A stretch of 64,000 nucleotides of DNA, from positions 928,001 to 992,000 of the forward strand of contig NZ_AP025028.1 of NCBI RefSeq assembly GCF_003114835.2. Direction: 5' to 3'. The DNA comes from Leptospira kobayashii (lineage in GTDB: Bacteria > Spirochaetota > Leptospiria > Leptospirales > Leptospiraceae). How positions within the stretch are numbered: position 1 is the stretch's first letter; each line of letters begins with the position of its first letter. Shown here one piece after another: positions 37,734 to 45,743 of the stretch. Position numbers and translations under genes: made by a program. The notes under the pieces are model-generated. The model saw only the letters and a program-made list of their open reading frames with translations, had not been told where the DNA came from and searched no databases.

Positions 37734-37750
37734 CTTAAAGATTCTTTAAG
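37734..37750. promoter_or_regulatory. Inverted repeat upstream of sulfurtransferase
   Basis: CTTAAAG-ATT-CTTTAAG is a perfect 7-bp dyad in the divergent region between DUF4395 and the sulfurtransferase, 41 bases before the latter's ATG. It is a candidate operator. Confidence 0.4.
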
Positions 37751-37791
37751 AAGACGTCTAAGTTTGAGAGAAAACGGAAGAGGGCAATGGA

Positions 37792-38739
37792 ATGAAAAAA
37801 ATAGCGGAAATCGTATTCAATTCCTACGGGGTTTGGGCCTTTTTGCTGGCTTTTGTATTTGTAGTAGGTTCCGACTTAATCAGTGCGGACCAAAGAAAAA
37901 AATGGGATTTGGCAAAATCCTGGATCATTTCTGCGGAACAAGCTTACCAATTGAAACAATCGGGAGCTGTTTTTTTAGATGCACGTGATATATCGCTTCG
38001 TTTTTTACCCAAAATCGCGGATACGAAATCGGTAACCTGGGAGGAATTCTCTCTTGATAAGTCACCTAATAATGGTAAGTTGCTCGCGAAAAAAGATATT
38101 TTATCGAAATTGGGAAAACTGGGCGTAAATGAAAAAGCTACCGTAGTGGTCATCGGAGATCCTTTGAACGGTTGGGGAGAAGAAGGTAGAATCGTTTGGA
38201 CTTTGCGTTCCGTCGGATATCAAAATTCTTTTTGGATCGATGGTGGTGCGAAAGCTTACTCTAGTTATCTGGTGGAAGCAGGCAAAGAAAAATCTCCCGT
38301 GAAACAGGAATTGAAATCAAACACCCTCCCTGATAAATCTTCTCTGGAATTGGATATCGATCACAGCAAATTGAAATCAGCTTGGAAAGCAGGCGACAAA
38401 AACCTGTACATTGTGGACGTGAGGGAAGAGAGAGAGTTCAAAGGTGAAACTCCTTACGGAGAATCCAGAGGTGGTCATATTCCCGGAGCAAAATGGATTT
38501 ATTTCAAAGATTTTTTGGATGAGAAAGGATACCTTAAATCCAAAGAAGAAATCCAAACCATTTTGAACAAACAATCCATCTCTAAAAATGCGACAATCGT
38601 TTCCTATTGCACCGGAGGAATCAGATCCGCCTGGACCACCTCGGTATTGTTATCTTACGGTATCAGTGCAAAAAATTATTCCGGGTCCATGTGGGAGTGG
38701 TCGTCACTCAATGCATCCGATTATCCGTTAGTGAAATAA
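37792..38739 (+). CDS. Membrane-anchored tandem-rhodanese sulfurtransferase
   Basis: This 315-residue protein has one N-terminal hydrophobic segment (residues 14-32), an uncleaved anchor or signal. Two rhodanese domains follow. The first (about 45-165) has no catalytic Cys (VVVIGDPLNGWGEEGR). The second (about 185-315) carries the loop SYCTGGIRS with C273 and the following SGSMWEWSS. This is the thiosulfate/3-mercaptopyruvate sulfurtransferase layout, acting in the periplasm if exported. It is 4 bp before a pentaheme cytochrome, suggesting sulfur transfer coupled to electron flow. Confidence 0.85.
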   Translation: MKKIAEIVFNSYGVWAFLLAFVFVVGSDLISADQRKKWDLAKSWIISAEQAYQLKQSGAVFLDARDISLRFLPKIADTKSVTWEEFSLDKSPNNGKLLAKKDILSKLGKLGVNEKATVVVIGDPLNGWGEEGRIVWTLRSVGYQNSFWIDGGAKAYSSYLVEAGKEKSPVKQELKSNTLPDKSSLELDIDHSKLKSAWKAGDKNLYIVDVREEREFKGETPYGESRGGHIPGAKWIYFKDFLDEKGYLKSKEEIQTILNKQSISKNATIVSYCTGGIRSAWTTSVLLSYGISAKNYSGSMWEWSSLNASDYPLVK

Positions 38740-38743
38740 AAAC

Positions 38744-40078
38744 TTGAATAGATTCAAAATCGTTTCGATTTTTCTCTCCGTATCCGTCCTATCGGCCTTT
38801 ATCGTTTTTATAGGACAGAAGCTGATTCCCAATCCTGTTCCTGTGGAACAGGTGTTTCCCGGAAAAGTATGGGCAAAGACTGTGACGCAGCTTCCCGACT
38901 TGCAAGGAGTAGGTGCTCCTAGAGCCGAGAATTGCGGAAAATGCCATGAGGAAATTTATAAGGAATGGAAAACTTCCACTCATTCCCAGGCTCTTTCCGA
39001 TTTGCAGTTCCAAGCGGAACTTTCCAAAACTTCTTCACCGAAATGGATTTGTCTGAATTGCCATATCCCTGTTCAAAATCAGAGAGAGAACATCGTATTG
39101 AATTTGAATCACGGAGACTATTTTCAGCCGATAGAAATTCCAAACCCCGGATTTGATCCGATCATGCAAAAAGAAGCGATCACATGCGCCACTTGCCATG
39201 TGCGTGTGGATGGAAAAGGTGCTTCTTATGTGATCGGAGCGAATGGAAACACGAGTCCTCCTCATCCGGTAAAAATAGACGCGGAAGCTCTACGTAACCG
39301 CTGTTATGATTGTCATAATGAGACTTACGAATTGAATGCAAGTCTGGTTTGTTCCTTTCAGACAGGCGGAGAATTGAAAGAGGCATCAAAACATTTTTCC
39401 GAAAAAACCTGTGTGAATTGCCATCTTCCTTCCGTACAAAGATCCTTTGTAATTCCGTCTTTGAATAAGCCCAAAAGAAATGCCCACAAACATGCGTTTA
39501 TTGGCGGTGGAGTTCCGAAAAAGTTCGAACTTTATAAAGAACAAATTCCGGGAGGTTACAAGCCGGGAATTGCACTCGTCGGTTGGGAGTGGAAAGATTC
39601 CGATATCATCGTTACAATTCAAAATCAGAATGCGGGACACTATTTACCTTCCGCCGATCCTGAGAGGCATCTGAAATTGGAATTGGTATGGTTCGATAAA
39701 GACGGAAAGGAAATTGCGAAAGATAAAATCCGTTACGGACAGGATTGGGAATGGTCTCCGAAGGCAAGGAAAGTTGCAGACAACCGCTTGAAGCCGAAAG
39801 AAATCAGAGATTGGAAAGCAAAGATTCCGAATGCTGAGGCAGTGTCAGTGACACTTCGCGTTTATCATGTTCGGCTTACCAATTCCACTTCCGATTATGT
39901 GAAAAAATATACCACAGGTGCTCCGAAAGAATACGAAGATAAGATCAAGGAATTGAAGAAACATTATCCACATAGTTCTTTGGTATTGGAATCGAAATAC
40001 AGCTGGAAAACGAAAAAGGTCCTCAATACTTCGCTTCCCGACTTATTTAAGTTAAATGAGAGCCGTCGTGGAGAATAA
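38744..40078 (+). CDS. Pentaheme c-type cytochrome (c554/c'-like)
   Basis: This 444-residue protein is anchored by an N-terminal segment (residues 5-24). Five CxxCH sites lie at residues 64-68, 103-107, 148-152, 187-191 and 223-227. A C-terminal beta-rich domain follows, with NAGHYLPSADPERHLKLEL matching GHKFPS in the paralogue at 26485-27699. It probably starts at TTG, 4 bp after the sulfurtransferase stop, so the two are cotranscribed. It may be a redox partner oxidising or reducing the sulfur compound handled by the sulfurtransferase; unproven. It overlaps the next gene by 23 bp. Confidence 0.85.
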   Translation: MNRFKIVSIFLSVSVLSAFIVFIGQKLIPNPVPVEQVFPGKVWAKTVTQLPDLQGVGAPRAENCGKCHEEIYKEWKTSTHSQALSDLQFQAELSKTSSPKWICLNCHIPVQNQRENIVLNLNHGDYFQPIEIPNPGFDPIMQKEAITCATCHVRVDGKGASYVIGANGNTSPPHPVKIDAEALRNRCYDCHNETYELNASLVCSFQTGGELKEASKHFSEKTCVNCHLPSVQRSFVIPSLNKPKRNAHKHAFIGGGVPKKFELYKEQIPGGYKPGIALVGWEWKDSDIIVTIQNQNAGHYLPSADPERHLKLELVWFDKDGKEIAKDKIRYGQDWEWSPKARKVADNRLKPKEIRDWKAKIPNAEAVSVTLRVYHVRLTNSTSDYVKKYTTGAPKEYEDKIKELKKHYPHSSLVLESKYSWKTKKVLNTSLPDLFKLNESRRGE

Positions 40079-40784
40079 TTCTTGTGTTATTATCCCGGCA
40101 AAAAACGAAGAAGGTTCCATTGCTTTTGCTCTCAAAGGTCTATTGGACACAGAACTCATCCCGAAAGAAAACGTATACGTAGTAGATAACGATTCCACTG
40201 ACAAAACCAATGAGATCGCCCGATCCTTCGGAGTGAACGTACTCTTTGAGAAGAAAAGAGGTTACGGCAACGCTTGTTTGTGCGCTCTTTCTGAAATCGC
40301 AAAAAGGAAAAAACTTCCCGATTGGATTCTTATTTGTGACGGAGACGGTTCTGATGATCCTGCAGATCTGAATTTATTGATAAAAACCTATCGTTCACAA
40401 AACGCTGATTTGGTGATTGGTTCCAGAACCATAAAGGAAGTGGAAGAAGGGTCACTCGGTTTTTTGCAAAAATTCGGAAATTGGCTGACTTGTTTGTTGA
40501 TATTGATTTTTTTTCGGCAAAGATTCACGGATCTGGGTCCTTTCCGGATCATTCGGTACGGGTCCCTTTTGAAACTTAACTTGAAAGATAAAACTTGGGG
40601 CTGGAATATTGAGATGCATGTGCGCGCTTTGCAGGAAAAAATGAAAATTGTGGAAGTGGGTGTTTGGTACAGACGAAGGCATGCAGGCGTATCGAAAATC
40701 TCGGGTAATTTAGTCATGGCAATTCGCGTAGGAATCAAGATCCTTTATACTTTTTTCAAACTATTGATTCTTCGCGGCCGTTAG
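40056..40784 (+). CDS. GT2-family glycosyltransferase (polyprenyl-phosphate type)
   Basis: This 242-residue protein opens with CVIIPAKNEEGSIAFALKGLL and has DNDSTDKT and CDGDGSDDP (the DxD-like metal site), as in DPM1/undecaprenyl-phosphate glycosyltransferases. It ends with a hydrophobic, basic tail. It probably loads a sugar onto a lipid carrier for the GT-C protein that follows. Its start overlaps the cytochrome gene by 23 bp. Confidence 0.85.
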   Translation: MRAVVENNSCVIIPAKNEEGSIAFALKGLLDTELIPKENVYVVDNDSTDKTNEIARSFGVNVLFEKKRGYGNACLCALSEIAKRKKLPDWILICDGDGSDDPADLNLLIKTYRSQNADLVIGSRTIKEVEEGSLGFLQKFGNWLTCLLILIFFRQRFTDLGPFRIIRYGSLLKLNLKDKTWGWNIEMHVRALQEKMKIVEVGVWYRRRHAGVSKISGNLVMAIRVGIKILYTFFKLLILRGR

Positions 40785-40793
40785 GCAGGATGT

Positions 40794-42068
40794 TTGTCGA
40801 AAATATTTTTTGTATTTTACTCTGTTGCCATCTTTTTCTCCGTCCATTCATTTGATCGAAACGACCCGATCAATGTCTTTGTCATTTGGTTTTCTCTTTT
40901 TGGCATCTATATTGTTTCTTTTCGTTATCTTCCGGATTTTACAACCAAACAATTATTATATTTAGGAATACTGTTCCGAATCGTTACAATCGGAGCGATA
41001 CCTTCTCTTTCCGATGACTTTTACCGTTTTTTGTGGGACGGGTATTTAGTTTCACATTCGGTTAATCCGTTCGTATTTTCTCCTCACGAGTTTTTGGAAC
41101 AGGGTGGTTCTGTGACTGAGGAGGCGCTGTTTCTCTATCGAAACATGAACAGCCAAGCATATTATTCCGTATATCCGCCGTTACTTCAAATTTTGTTTTA
41201 TCTTCCGTGGTTTTTCGGTCTATCTTTTTTCGCAAAAATATCACTCTTGCAATTTATTCTTTTGTGTTTTGAAGCAGCCAACTTATTTATGATAGGTGAA
41301 GATAAGGAGAAATCGAAAAAGGAATTTTGGATTTATGCAGGTAATCCTTTGGTGGTCATCGAATCCGTTTCACAGATTCACCCGGAACCGATTTTGGTGT
41401 TTTTGATTTTACTCTCTTACCGATTGTTTGAAGCAAGAAAATTCGGCGGTTTTCATTTTGTATTTTCTTTGTTTTTGCAAGTTAAGTTGAGCTTGTTGTT
41501 TTTGATTCCCGGAAGTTTTTTTCTACTTTCTAAAAAACAAAAAATCTTTTTTGTTTTTGCGATCTGTTCGTCATTTACCATCCTCCTTTTCAGTTTATTT
41601 TCGAAATTGGGGAACCAAGCTTCTTCAGGGATCGGTTTATTTTTTCACTCTTTCCGTTTCCATTCTTTATTCGAGTTTTTGATATATTTCGCATTATCTC
41701 CGTTTGCTGATTATACGTATTTATCCGGAACTATCGCATTGGTAACGGGGGGACTAATTTATTTATTCTATTTATATTATAAAAAACGAAATTTGAAGGA
41801 AGCAATTTTTGTAGGGTTTCTTCTTATGATTTCGTTTTCACCGGTGATCCACCCATGGTATGTCTTACCTTTATTCGCACTTCTTAGTTCTAAAATTCCT
41901 TATTCGGGAGTTTTTCTTGTTTTTTCGATTTTCTCCGGATTTTCGTACTTATTGTACTCAATTCAATATACATTTTTCTCCGAGTTTTTTTTTATGATAG
42001 AAGGAGTTAGTTTATTTGCCTGTATTTATGGAAGACCGTGCATTAATTATTTTCGCAAAAAATCCTAG
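40794..42068 (+). CDS. GT-C type membrane glycosyltransferase
   Basis: This 424-residue, very hydrophobic protein has about ten membrane segments. The loop SDDFYRFLWDGYLVSHSVNPFVF matches the acidic loop of the protein at 35639-37129, so the two are related though diverged. It lies 10 bp after the GT2 gene and overlaps the next gene, suggesting a three-enzyme pathway that transfers a lipid-linked sugar outside the membrane. Acceptor unknown. Confidence 0.75.
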   Translation: MSKIFFVFYSVAIFFSVHSFDRNDPINVFVIWFSLFGIYIVSFRYLPDFTTKQLLYLGILFRIVTIGAIPSLSDDFYRFLWDGYLVSHSVNPFVFSPHEFLEQGGSVTEEALFLYRNMNSQAYYSVYPPLLQILFYLPWFFGLSFFAKISLLQFILLCFEAANLFMIGEDKEKSKKEFWIYAGNPLVVIESVSQIHPEPILVFLILLSYRLFEARKFGGFHFVFSLFLQVKLSLLFLIPGSFFLLSKKQKIFFVFAICSSFTILLFSLFSKLGNQASSGIGLFFHSFRFHSLFEFLIYFALSPFADYTYLSGTIALVTGGLIYLFYLYYKKRNLKEAIFVGFLLMISFSPVIHPWYVLPLFALLSSKIPYSGVFLVFSIFSGFSYLLYSIQYTFFSEFFFMIEGVSLFACIYGRPCINYFRKKS

Positions 42069-42621
42069 ATTGGGAAAAGTAAAAACAAGGCTTGCCGAGG
42101 GACTTGGTGAGATTTTGGCATTGGAAGTTTATATAGAACTTTTGCGGACTACGGATGATATTATCCGCTCACTGCCTGTAGCGAAATATATTTATTGGGA
42201 CGGAGGAATTCCGGAGAATCAAAATTATTTTTCAGATGATTGCATTCATAGAAAACAAGTGGATGGGGATCTAGGTTTAAAAATGGCGGAAGCATTTTCC
42301 GAAGTCTTAGGTAAACATTCGTTAGTGTGCATTATAGGTACGGATTGTCCTTATCTATCCTCTGAGATTCTAATGAATGCTTACGATCATCTTTCGGACA
42401 AGATTGATTATGTGATCGGACCTGCACTGGACGGAGGGTATTATTTACTCGGATTAAAAAGGGTTTTTACCGAATTGTTTCAGGATATGGTTTGGAGTAC
42501 GGATCAGGTATATGAAATTACGACCAAACGCGGGAAGGATTTGAATCTTTCCTTTTACAATTTGCCGAAATTGGGTGATATTGATGATGCCAGGGATTAT
42601 AAAACCTGGAAAGGGATTTAG
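42028..42621 (+). CDS. TIGR04282/DUF2064-type nucleotidyl- or glycosyltransferase
   Basis: This protein has about 197 residues. The N-terminus ALIIFAKNPRLGKVKTRLA and the later IGTDCPYLS and GPALDGGYYLLG are the family's hallmarks. Members are often annotated with GT2 enzymes in sugar-attachment clusters, some linked to arsenosugars. The ATG at 42028 is preferred over a TTG four codons earlier. It overlaps the GT-C gene by 41 bp. Confidence 0.82.
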   Translation: MEDRALIIFAKNPRLGKVKTRLAEGLGEILALEVYIELLRTTDDIIRSLPVAKYIYWDGGIPENQNYFSDDCIHRKQVDGDLGLKMAEAFSEVLGKHSLVCIIGTDCPYLSSEILMNAYDHLSDKIDYVIGPALDGGYYLLGLKRVFTELFQDMVWSTDQVYEITTKRGKDLNLSFYNLPKLGDIDDARDYKTWKGI

Positions 42622-42624
42622 ATT

Positions 42625-43116
42625 TTATTTTTTATCGGCTATTTGCAGTTCTACTCTGCGCAATAATGCCTGATCGGTTGTTGTGAAACCATGATTCAAT
42701 GGTTTCGTATTTCCATAAAATAATCTTCTGATTTGATTTTCTTTCACACCATGTATCAGTAAAAACCGGGAGATCTCGAGGGATCTTTTTTCGCTTAGAA
42801 TCAATTCTTGGTTTTCATTTCCCCCGTCCCAAGAATGCGCATAAATCCATATTTCCTTGTTTTGATCGACTAACAAAAGTTCGGTGAATTTTTGAAGTTT
42901 CAACTGTTCGGGTTTTACAATCAGAAAGGATTTTTTGGGAAAGTGGATTGTTAATTTTTCTTCTGATTCTTCTCTTTGTATTTTTTTGAAGGGCTCTTCG
43001 AATAGTAGTCCTTCGTCTGCGAAAAGTGAACTAGACCTTCCATCATATTGAACAGTGTAAGTTAGAGCAAATAAGTATAAGAAAAAAGGAATGAATTTAT
43101 AATTTCGAGGGTTCAC
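42625..43116 (-). CDS. Small OmpA-like domain protein
   Basis: The C-terminal about 90 residues match the OmpA peptidoglycan-binding fold (LILSEKRSLEISRFLLIHG, then YGNTKPL and ALLRRVELQIADKK, the NRRVE-like end). The N-terminus carries a hydrophobic segment that could be a signal peptide ending near SSSLFA. The start is uncertain: GTG at 43116 gives 163 residues with a plausible signal, while an ATG at 43194 gives 189. No strong ribosome-binding site is seen for either. Confidence 0.7.
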   Translation of the reverse strand: MNPRNYKFIPFFLYLFALTYTVQYDGRSSSLFADEGLLFEEPFKKIQREESEEKLTIHFPKKSFLIVKPEQLKLQKFTELLLVDQNKEIWIYAHSWDGGNENQELILSEKRSLEISRFLLIHGVKENQIRRLFYGNTKPLNHGFTTTDQALLRRVELQIADKK

Positions 43117-43227
43117 ATTATTATTTTCGGAATTCCGGGGCTTACAACTAAGATCAAAATGGAAAAATATGATTGAAATATGTCCCGAAAACAATTCCTT
43201 GAAACTAATTCGAAAAGGGTGGTTAGA

Positions 43228-44244
43228 ATGAAACTGAAAGATTTGGCAAATCGTTTAGGTGGCACGGTTCATGGCAACGGGGAACTGGAAATAACAGGCA
43301 TTAAAGATCTGGAACATCACTCTCCGGTAGATCCGAATTCCATATATTACGTAGCTTCGAAAAAATATTTATTGAAACATCAGAAGTCAAAAGACGTACA
43401 AATTTCATTAACTGTCCAGTCATTAAGTGAAAACTTTCCGAATGCGGTCATTATTCCCGAAGAAGGTTCCAAGGTAAAATTCATAGAAGTGGTCGCTCTC
43501 TTTGAAAAAAAGCCGGATTATAAACAGGAAATTTCCTCTTCTTCTACCATTCATCCTTCGGCCAAGATAGGAAAAAACGTCACGATCATGGCGAATGTAT
43601 ATGTGGGAGAAAATGTGATAGTAGGGGATGGCTGCACATTATTTCCCGGTGTGGTTTTGGAACCTGGGGTGGAAATCGGTGCCGGTACAACTCTTAAATC
43701 CGGTGTTATCGTTTATTACAATTGCAAGTTGGGAAAAAATAATCTGATTCATGCAAACACTGTGATCGGTGCGGACGGTTTCGGATTTTATGATTATGCA
43801 GGAGTTCGTTATAAGGTTCCTCAAATCGGGAACGTAATCATCGGAGATGATGTAGAGATGGGAGCTTGTTGCACTGTGGATCGTGCAGCGATTGAAGCGA
43901 CTACTATCGGCAACTTTACTAAGTTTGACGATCATGTTCATGTCGGCCATAACTGCCGTGTGGGAAATTACGTTTATATTGCAGGAGCGACAGTGCTTGC
44001 CGGTTCCGTTACGATTGAGGACGGATGTTTCCTTGCAGGACAGTCCGCCGTTGCCGAACACCTAACAATGAGAAAAGGATCAATTCTGATGGGCCTTTCC
44101 GGACTTACGGAAGACTCAAAAGAAAAAACAGCGTATTTCGGAATTCCCGCAAGACCAGCTTTGGAAATGCATAGGATCCATACTTCTTTGGGAATGATTC
44201 CCGATTTGGTAAAAGAATTTTTAAAAAAGAAAAAAGAAAGTTAA
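43228..44244 (+). CDS. lpxD: UDP-3-O-acylglucosamine N-acyltransferase
   Basis: This 338-residue enzyme adds the N-linked acyl chain in lipid A synthesis, so the organism makes LPS. The N-terminal uridine-binding domain (MKLKDLANRLGG) precedes a left-handed beta-helix of hexapeptide repeats (IGKNVTIMANVYVGENVIVG). The catalytic His lies in FDDHVHVGHNCRVG. The ATG at 43228 with GGGTGG upstream fits the family start. Stand-alone here, without lpxA or fabZ nearby. Confidence 0.92.
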   Translation: MKLKDLANRLGGTVHGNGELEITGIKDLEHHSPVDPNSIYYVASKKYLLKHQKSKDVQISLTVQSLSENFPNAVIIPEEGSKVKFIEVVALFEKKPDYKQEISSSSTIHPSAKIGKNVTIMANVYVGENVIVGDGCTLFPGVVLEPGVEIGAGTTLKSGVIVYYNCKLGKNNLIHANTVIGADGFGFYDYAGVRYKVPQIGNVIIGDDVEMGACCTVDRAAIEATTIGNFTKFDDHVHVGHNCRVGNYVYIAGATVLAGSVTIEDGCFLAGQSAVAEHLTMRKGSILMGLSGLTEDSKEKTAYFGIPARPALEMHRIHTSLGMIPDLVKEFLKKKKES

Positions 44245-44268
44245 TCCAAGTCTCGGATCGGAAGAAAG

Positions 44269-44616
44269 TTATTTTTTACTTTCTTCGATCCAGGCTTTCC
44301 AAACGTCGGGAACATATCCTACTACGGCTCTTTTCCCGTCCCGTACGATCGGTGTTTTGAATAGTAACGGGTTTTCCAAAAGGGCTTCTTCTTTATCGTA
44401 CTTCATGTACTTTAAATTTTTGTCTTCGTAAACTTTTGATTCCGTATCAATCAAATCATCCAGTTTGACCGAGCCAAGGATGGAACGTAATTCTCCCTTG
44501 CTCATTTCTTTTTCCTGAAGATTGATAAATTGAAAAGGTATGCGTCTTTCTTGGAAGAAGAGCTGTGCTTTTTTTGAATCTTTGCACTTCTTTGTGCCAA
44601 AGATCTGTAGGTTCAT
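44269..44616 (-). CDS. ArsC/Spx-family protein
   Basis: This 115-residue thioredoxin-fold protein has a single-Cys motif near the N-terminus (TKKCKDSKKA, C11) and the TPIVRDGKRAVVGY segment typical of ArsC/YffB. It may be a glutaredoxin-dependent arsenate-reductase-like enzyme or an Spx-like regulator. Only one catalytic Cys is present, as in YffB. It overlaps the upstream 79-residue gene by 4 bp. Confidence 0.8.
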   Translation of the reverse strand: MNLQIFGTKKCKDSKKAQLFFQERRIPFQFINLQEKEMSKGELRSILGSVKLDDLIDTESKVYEDKNLKYMKYDKEEALLENPLLFKTPIVRDGKRAVVGYVPDVWKAWIEESKK

Positions 44617-44852
44617 CCGAAAATTGACTTTTTGAATTCCTCTAACAGAGGTTCGGAGCCGGAAAGCATAAGCTCAATCTGGTCTTTGTCCAAATCATAC
44701 ATCACATGAGCTTGCAAGTATTGTGTAAATTCGTCGCCCGTTAATTTTTTAGCATCAAAACTTTCTTTTAGAAAATTGTACCATGCAGCAAGAATCACTT
44801 TTTGATGGGCGAGTTCTTTGATCCCGATTGTGATGATTTTTGGGGCTTTCAT
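44613..44852 (-). CDS. Hypothetical small protein
   Basis: This 79-residue, helical, mildly acidic soluble protein (LAHQKVILAAWYNFLKESFD) has no recognised domain. Its 4-bp overlap with the ArsC-like gene supports it being real. Confidence 0.6.
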   Translation of the reverse strand: MKAPKIITIGIKELAHQKVILAAWYNFLKESFDAKKLTGDEFTQYLQAHVMYDLDKDQIELMLSGSEPLLEEFKKSIFG

Positions 44853-44892
44853 TCGATTCTTACTCCTGAATCATAGTTAAACCAGTTCAATG

Positions 44893-45708
44893 TCAATCCA
44901 AAAACCTATGCATGACTGAAAAATACAGATTCCAAGAACCGCTGTTCATATCTAATCTGCGCAAGGATTGATTGGTTCCTACACTGACATCCAAAACGCG
45001 AGTATCATCAAAGACTCCTACTTTTCCATCTTGTTGGATGTAAAAACTCGATTCTTCTCCGTTATAAGGTCCTGAAAACTTTGCAATGGAAACCAGATGG
45101 TATCCTAATCCGATTTGTAGAAAGTTACTATCACCTAATCTGCGATTGACGGCGGTTTCCAATCGGAATGCCAGACCGCTTCCCCGTAGATTTCCCTTTT
45201 GCATGGAAAGAGTATTTACAGAATCCGCCCCCACATTGTATCCGTTGATTTGCCAGTCGGCGGAAGCGAACCCGAATCCTCCCCCGTTTTCCCACTCCCA
45301 GTTCCGCGAAATTTCCGTTACATAATGATAAGTAGCAAGTATATGATAGGAAAATATCTCCGATTTCAAAGAAGTATAGTAGTAATCACTTGTGCTTTCG
45401 GTTAAATACAGATTGGACAAATCCTGTCTTCCGATGATGGCGCCCACTTTGTTTCTGGGGTCCAGAAAAAACCGAATGAAGGCTTCATAAGTATTTGTTT
45501 GTTTTCCACCGTTCAGATTCAGGTCTGAAAAAATCAAAGGGTTGAAGGTAGAAGAAAAACTATTCAAATTCCCGTCGAATCTTCCCGGAACTCTCCGGCC
45601 CACCCCGGTCCTAAGCCCGACTTCCCAAGCTCCTGTCTCTGCCAGGAGGGAAATGGTAAAACATAAGTGGAAAAGGAAGAGAGAAACGAACCCAATACAT
45701 CTTGACAT
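44893..45708 (-). CDS. Outer-membrane beta-barrel-like protein, unknown
   Basis: This protein has about 271 residues from the ATG at 45708. A signal peptide (residues 1-25, cleavage near LLAETG) is followed by strand-like, aromatic-rich sequence (FIRFFLDPRNKVGAIIGRQ, YHILATYHYVTE) ending in MHRFLD. It resembles small Leptospira outer-membrane barrels but has no known family. It diverges from the symporter-decarboxylase gene with only 35 bp between starts. Confidence 0.65.
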   Translation of the reverse strand: MSRCIGFVSLFLFHLCFTISLLAETGAWEVGLRTGVGRRVPGRFDGNLNSFSSTFNPLIFSDLNLNGGKQTNTYEAFIRFFLDPRNKVGAIIGRQDLSNLYLTESTSDYYYTSLKSEIFSYHILATYHYVTEISRNWEWENGGGFGFASADWQINGYNVGADSVNTLSMQKGNLRGSGLAFRLETAVNRRLGDSNFLQIGLGYHLVSIAKFSGPYNGEESSFYIQQDGKVGVFDDTRVLDVSVGTNQSLRRLDMNSGSWNLYFSVMHRFLD

Positions 45709-45743
45709 AACAATTTCATCCAATTTCGTAAGGTTCATCTCGT

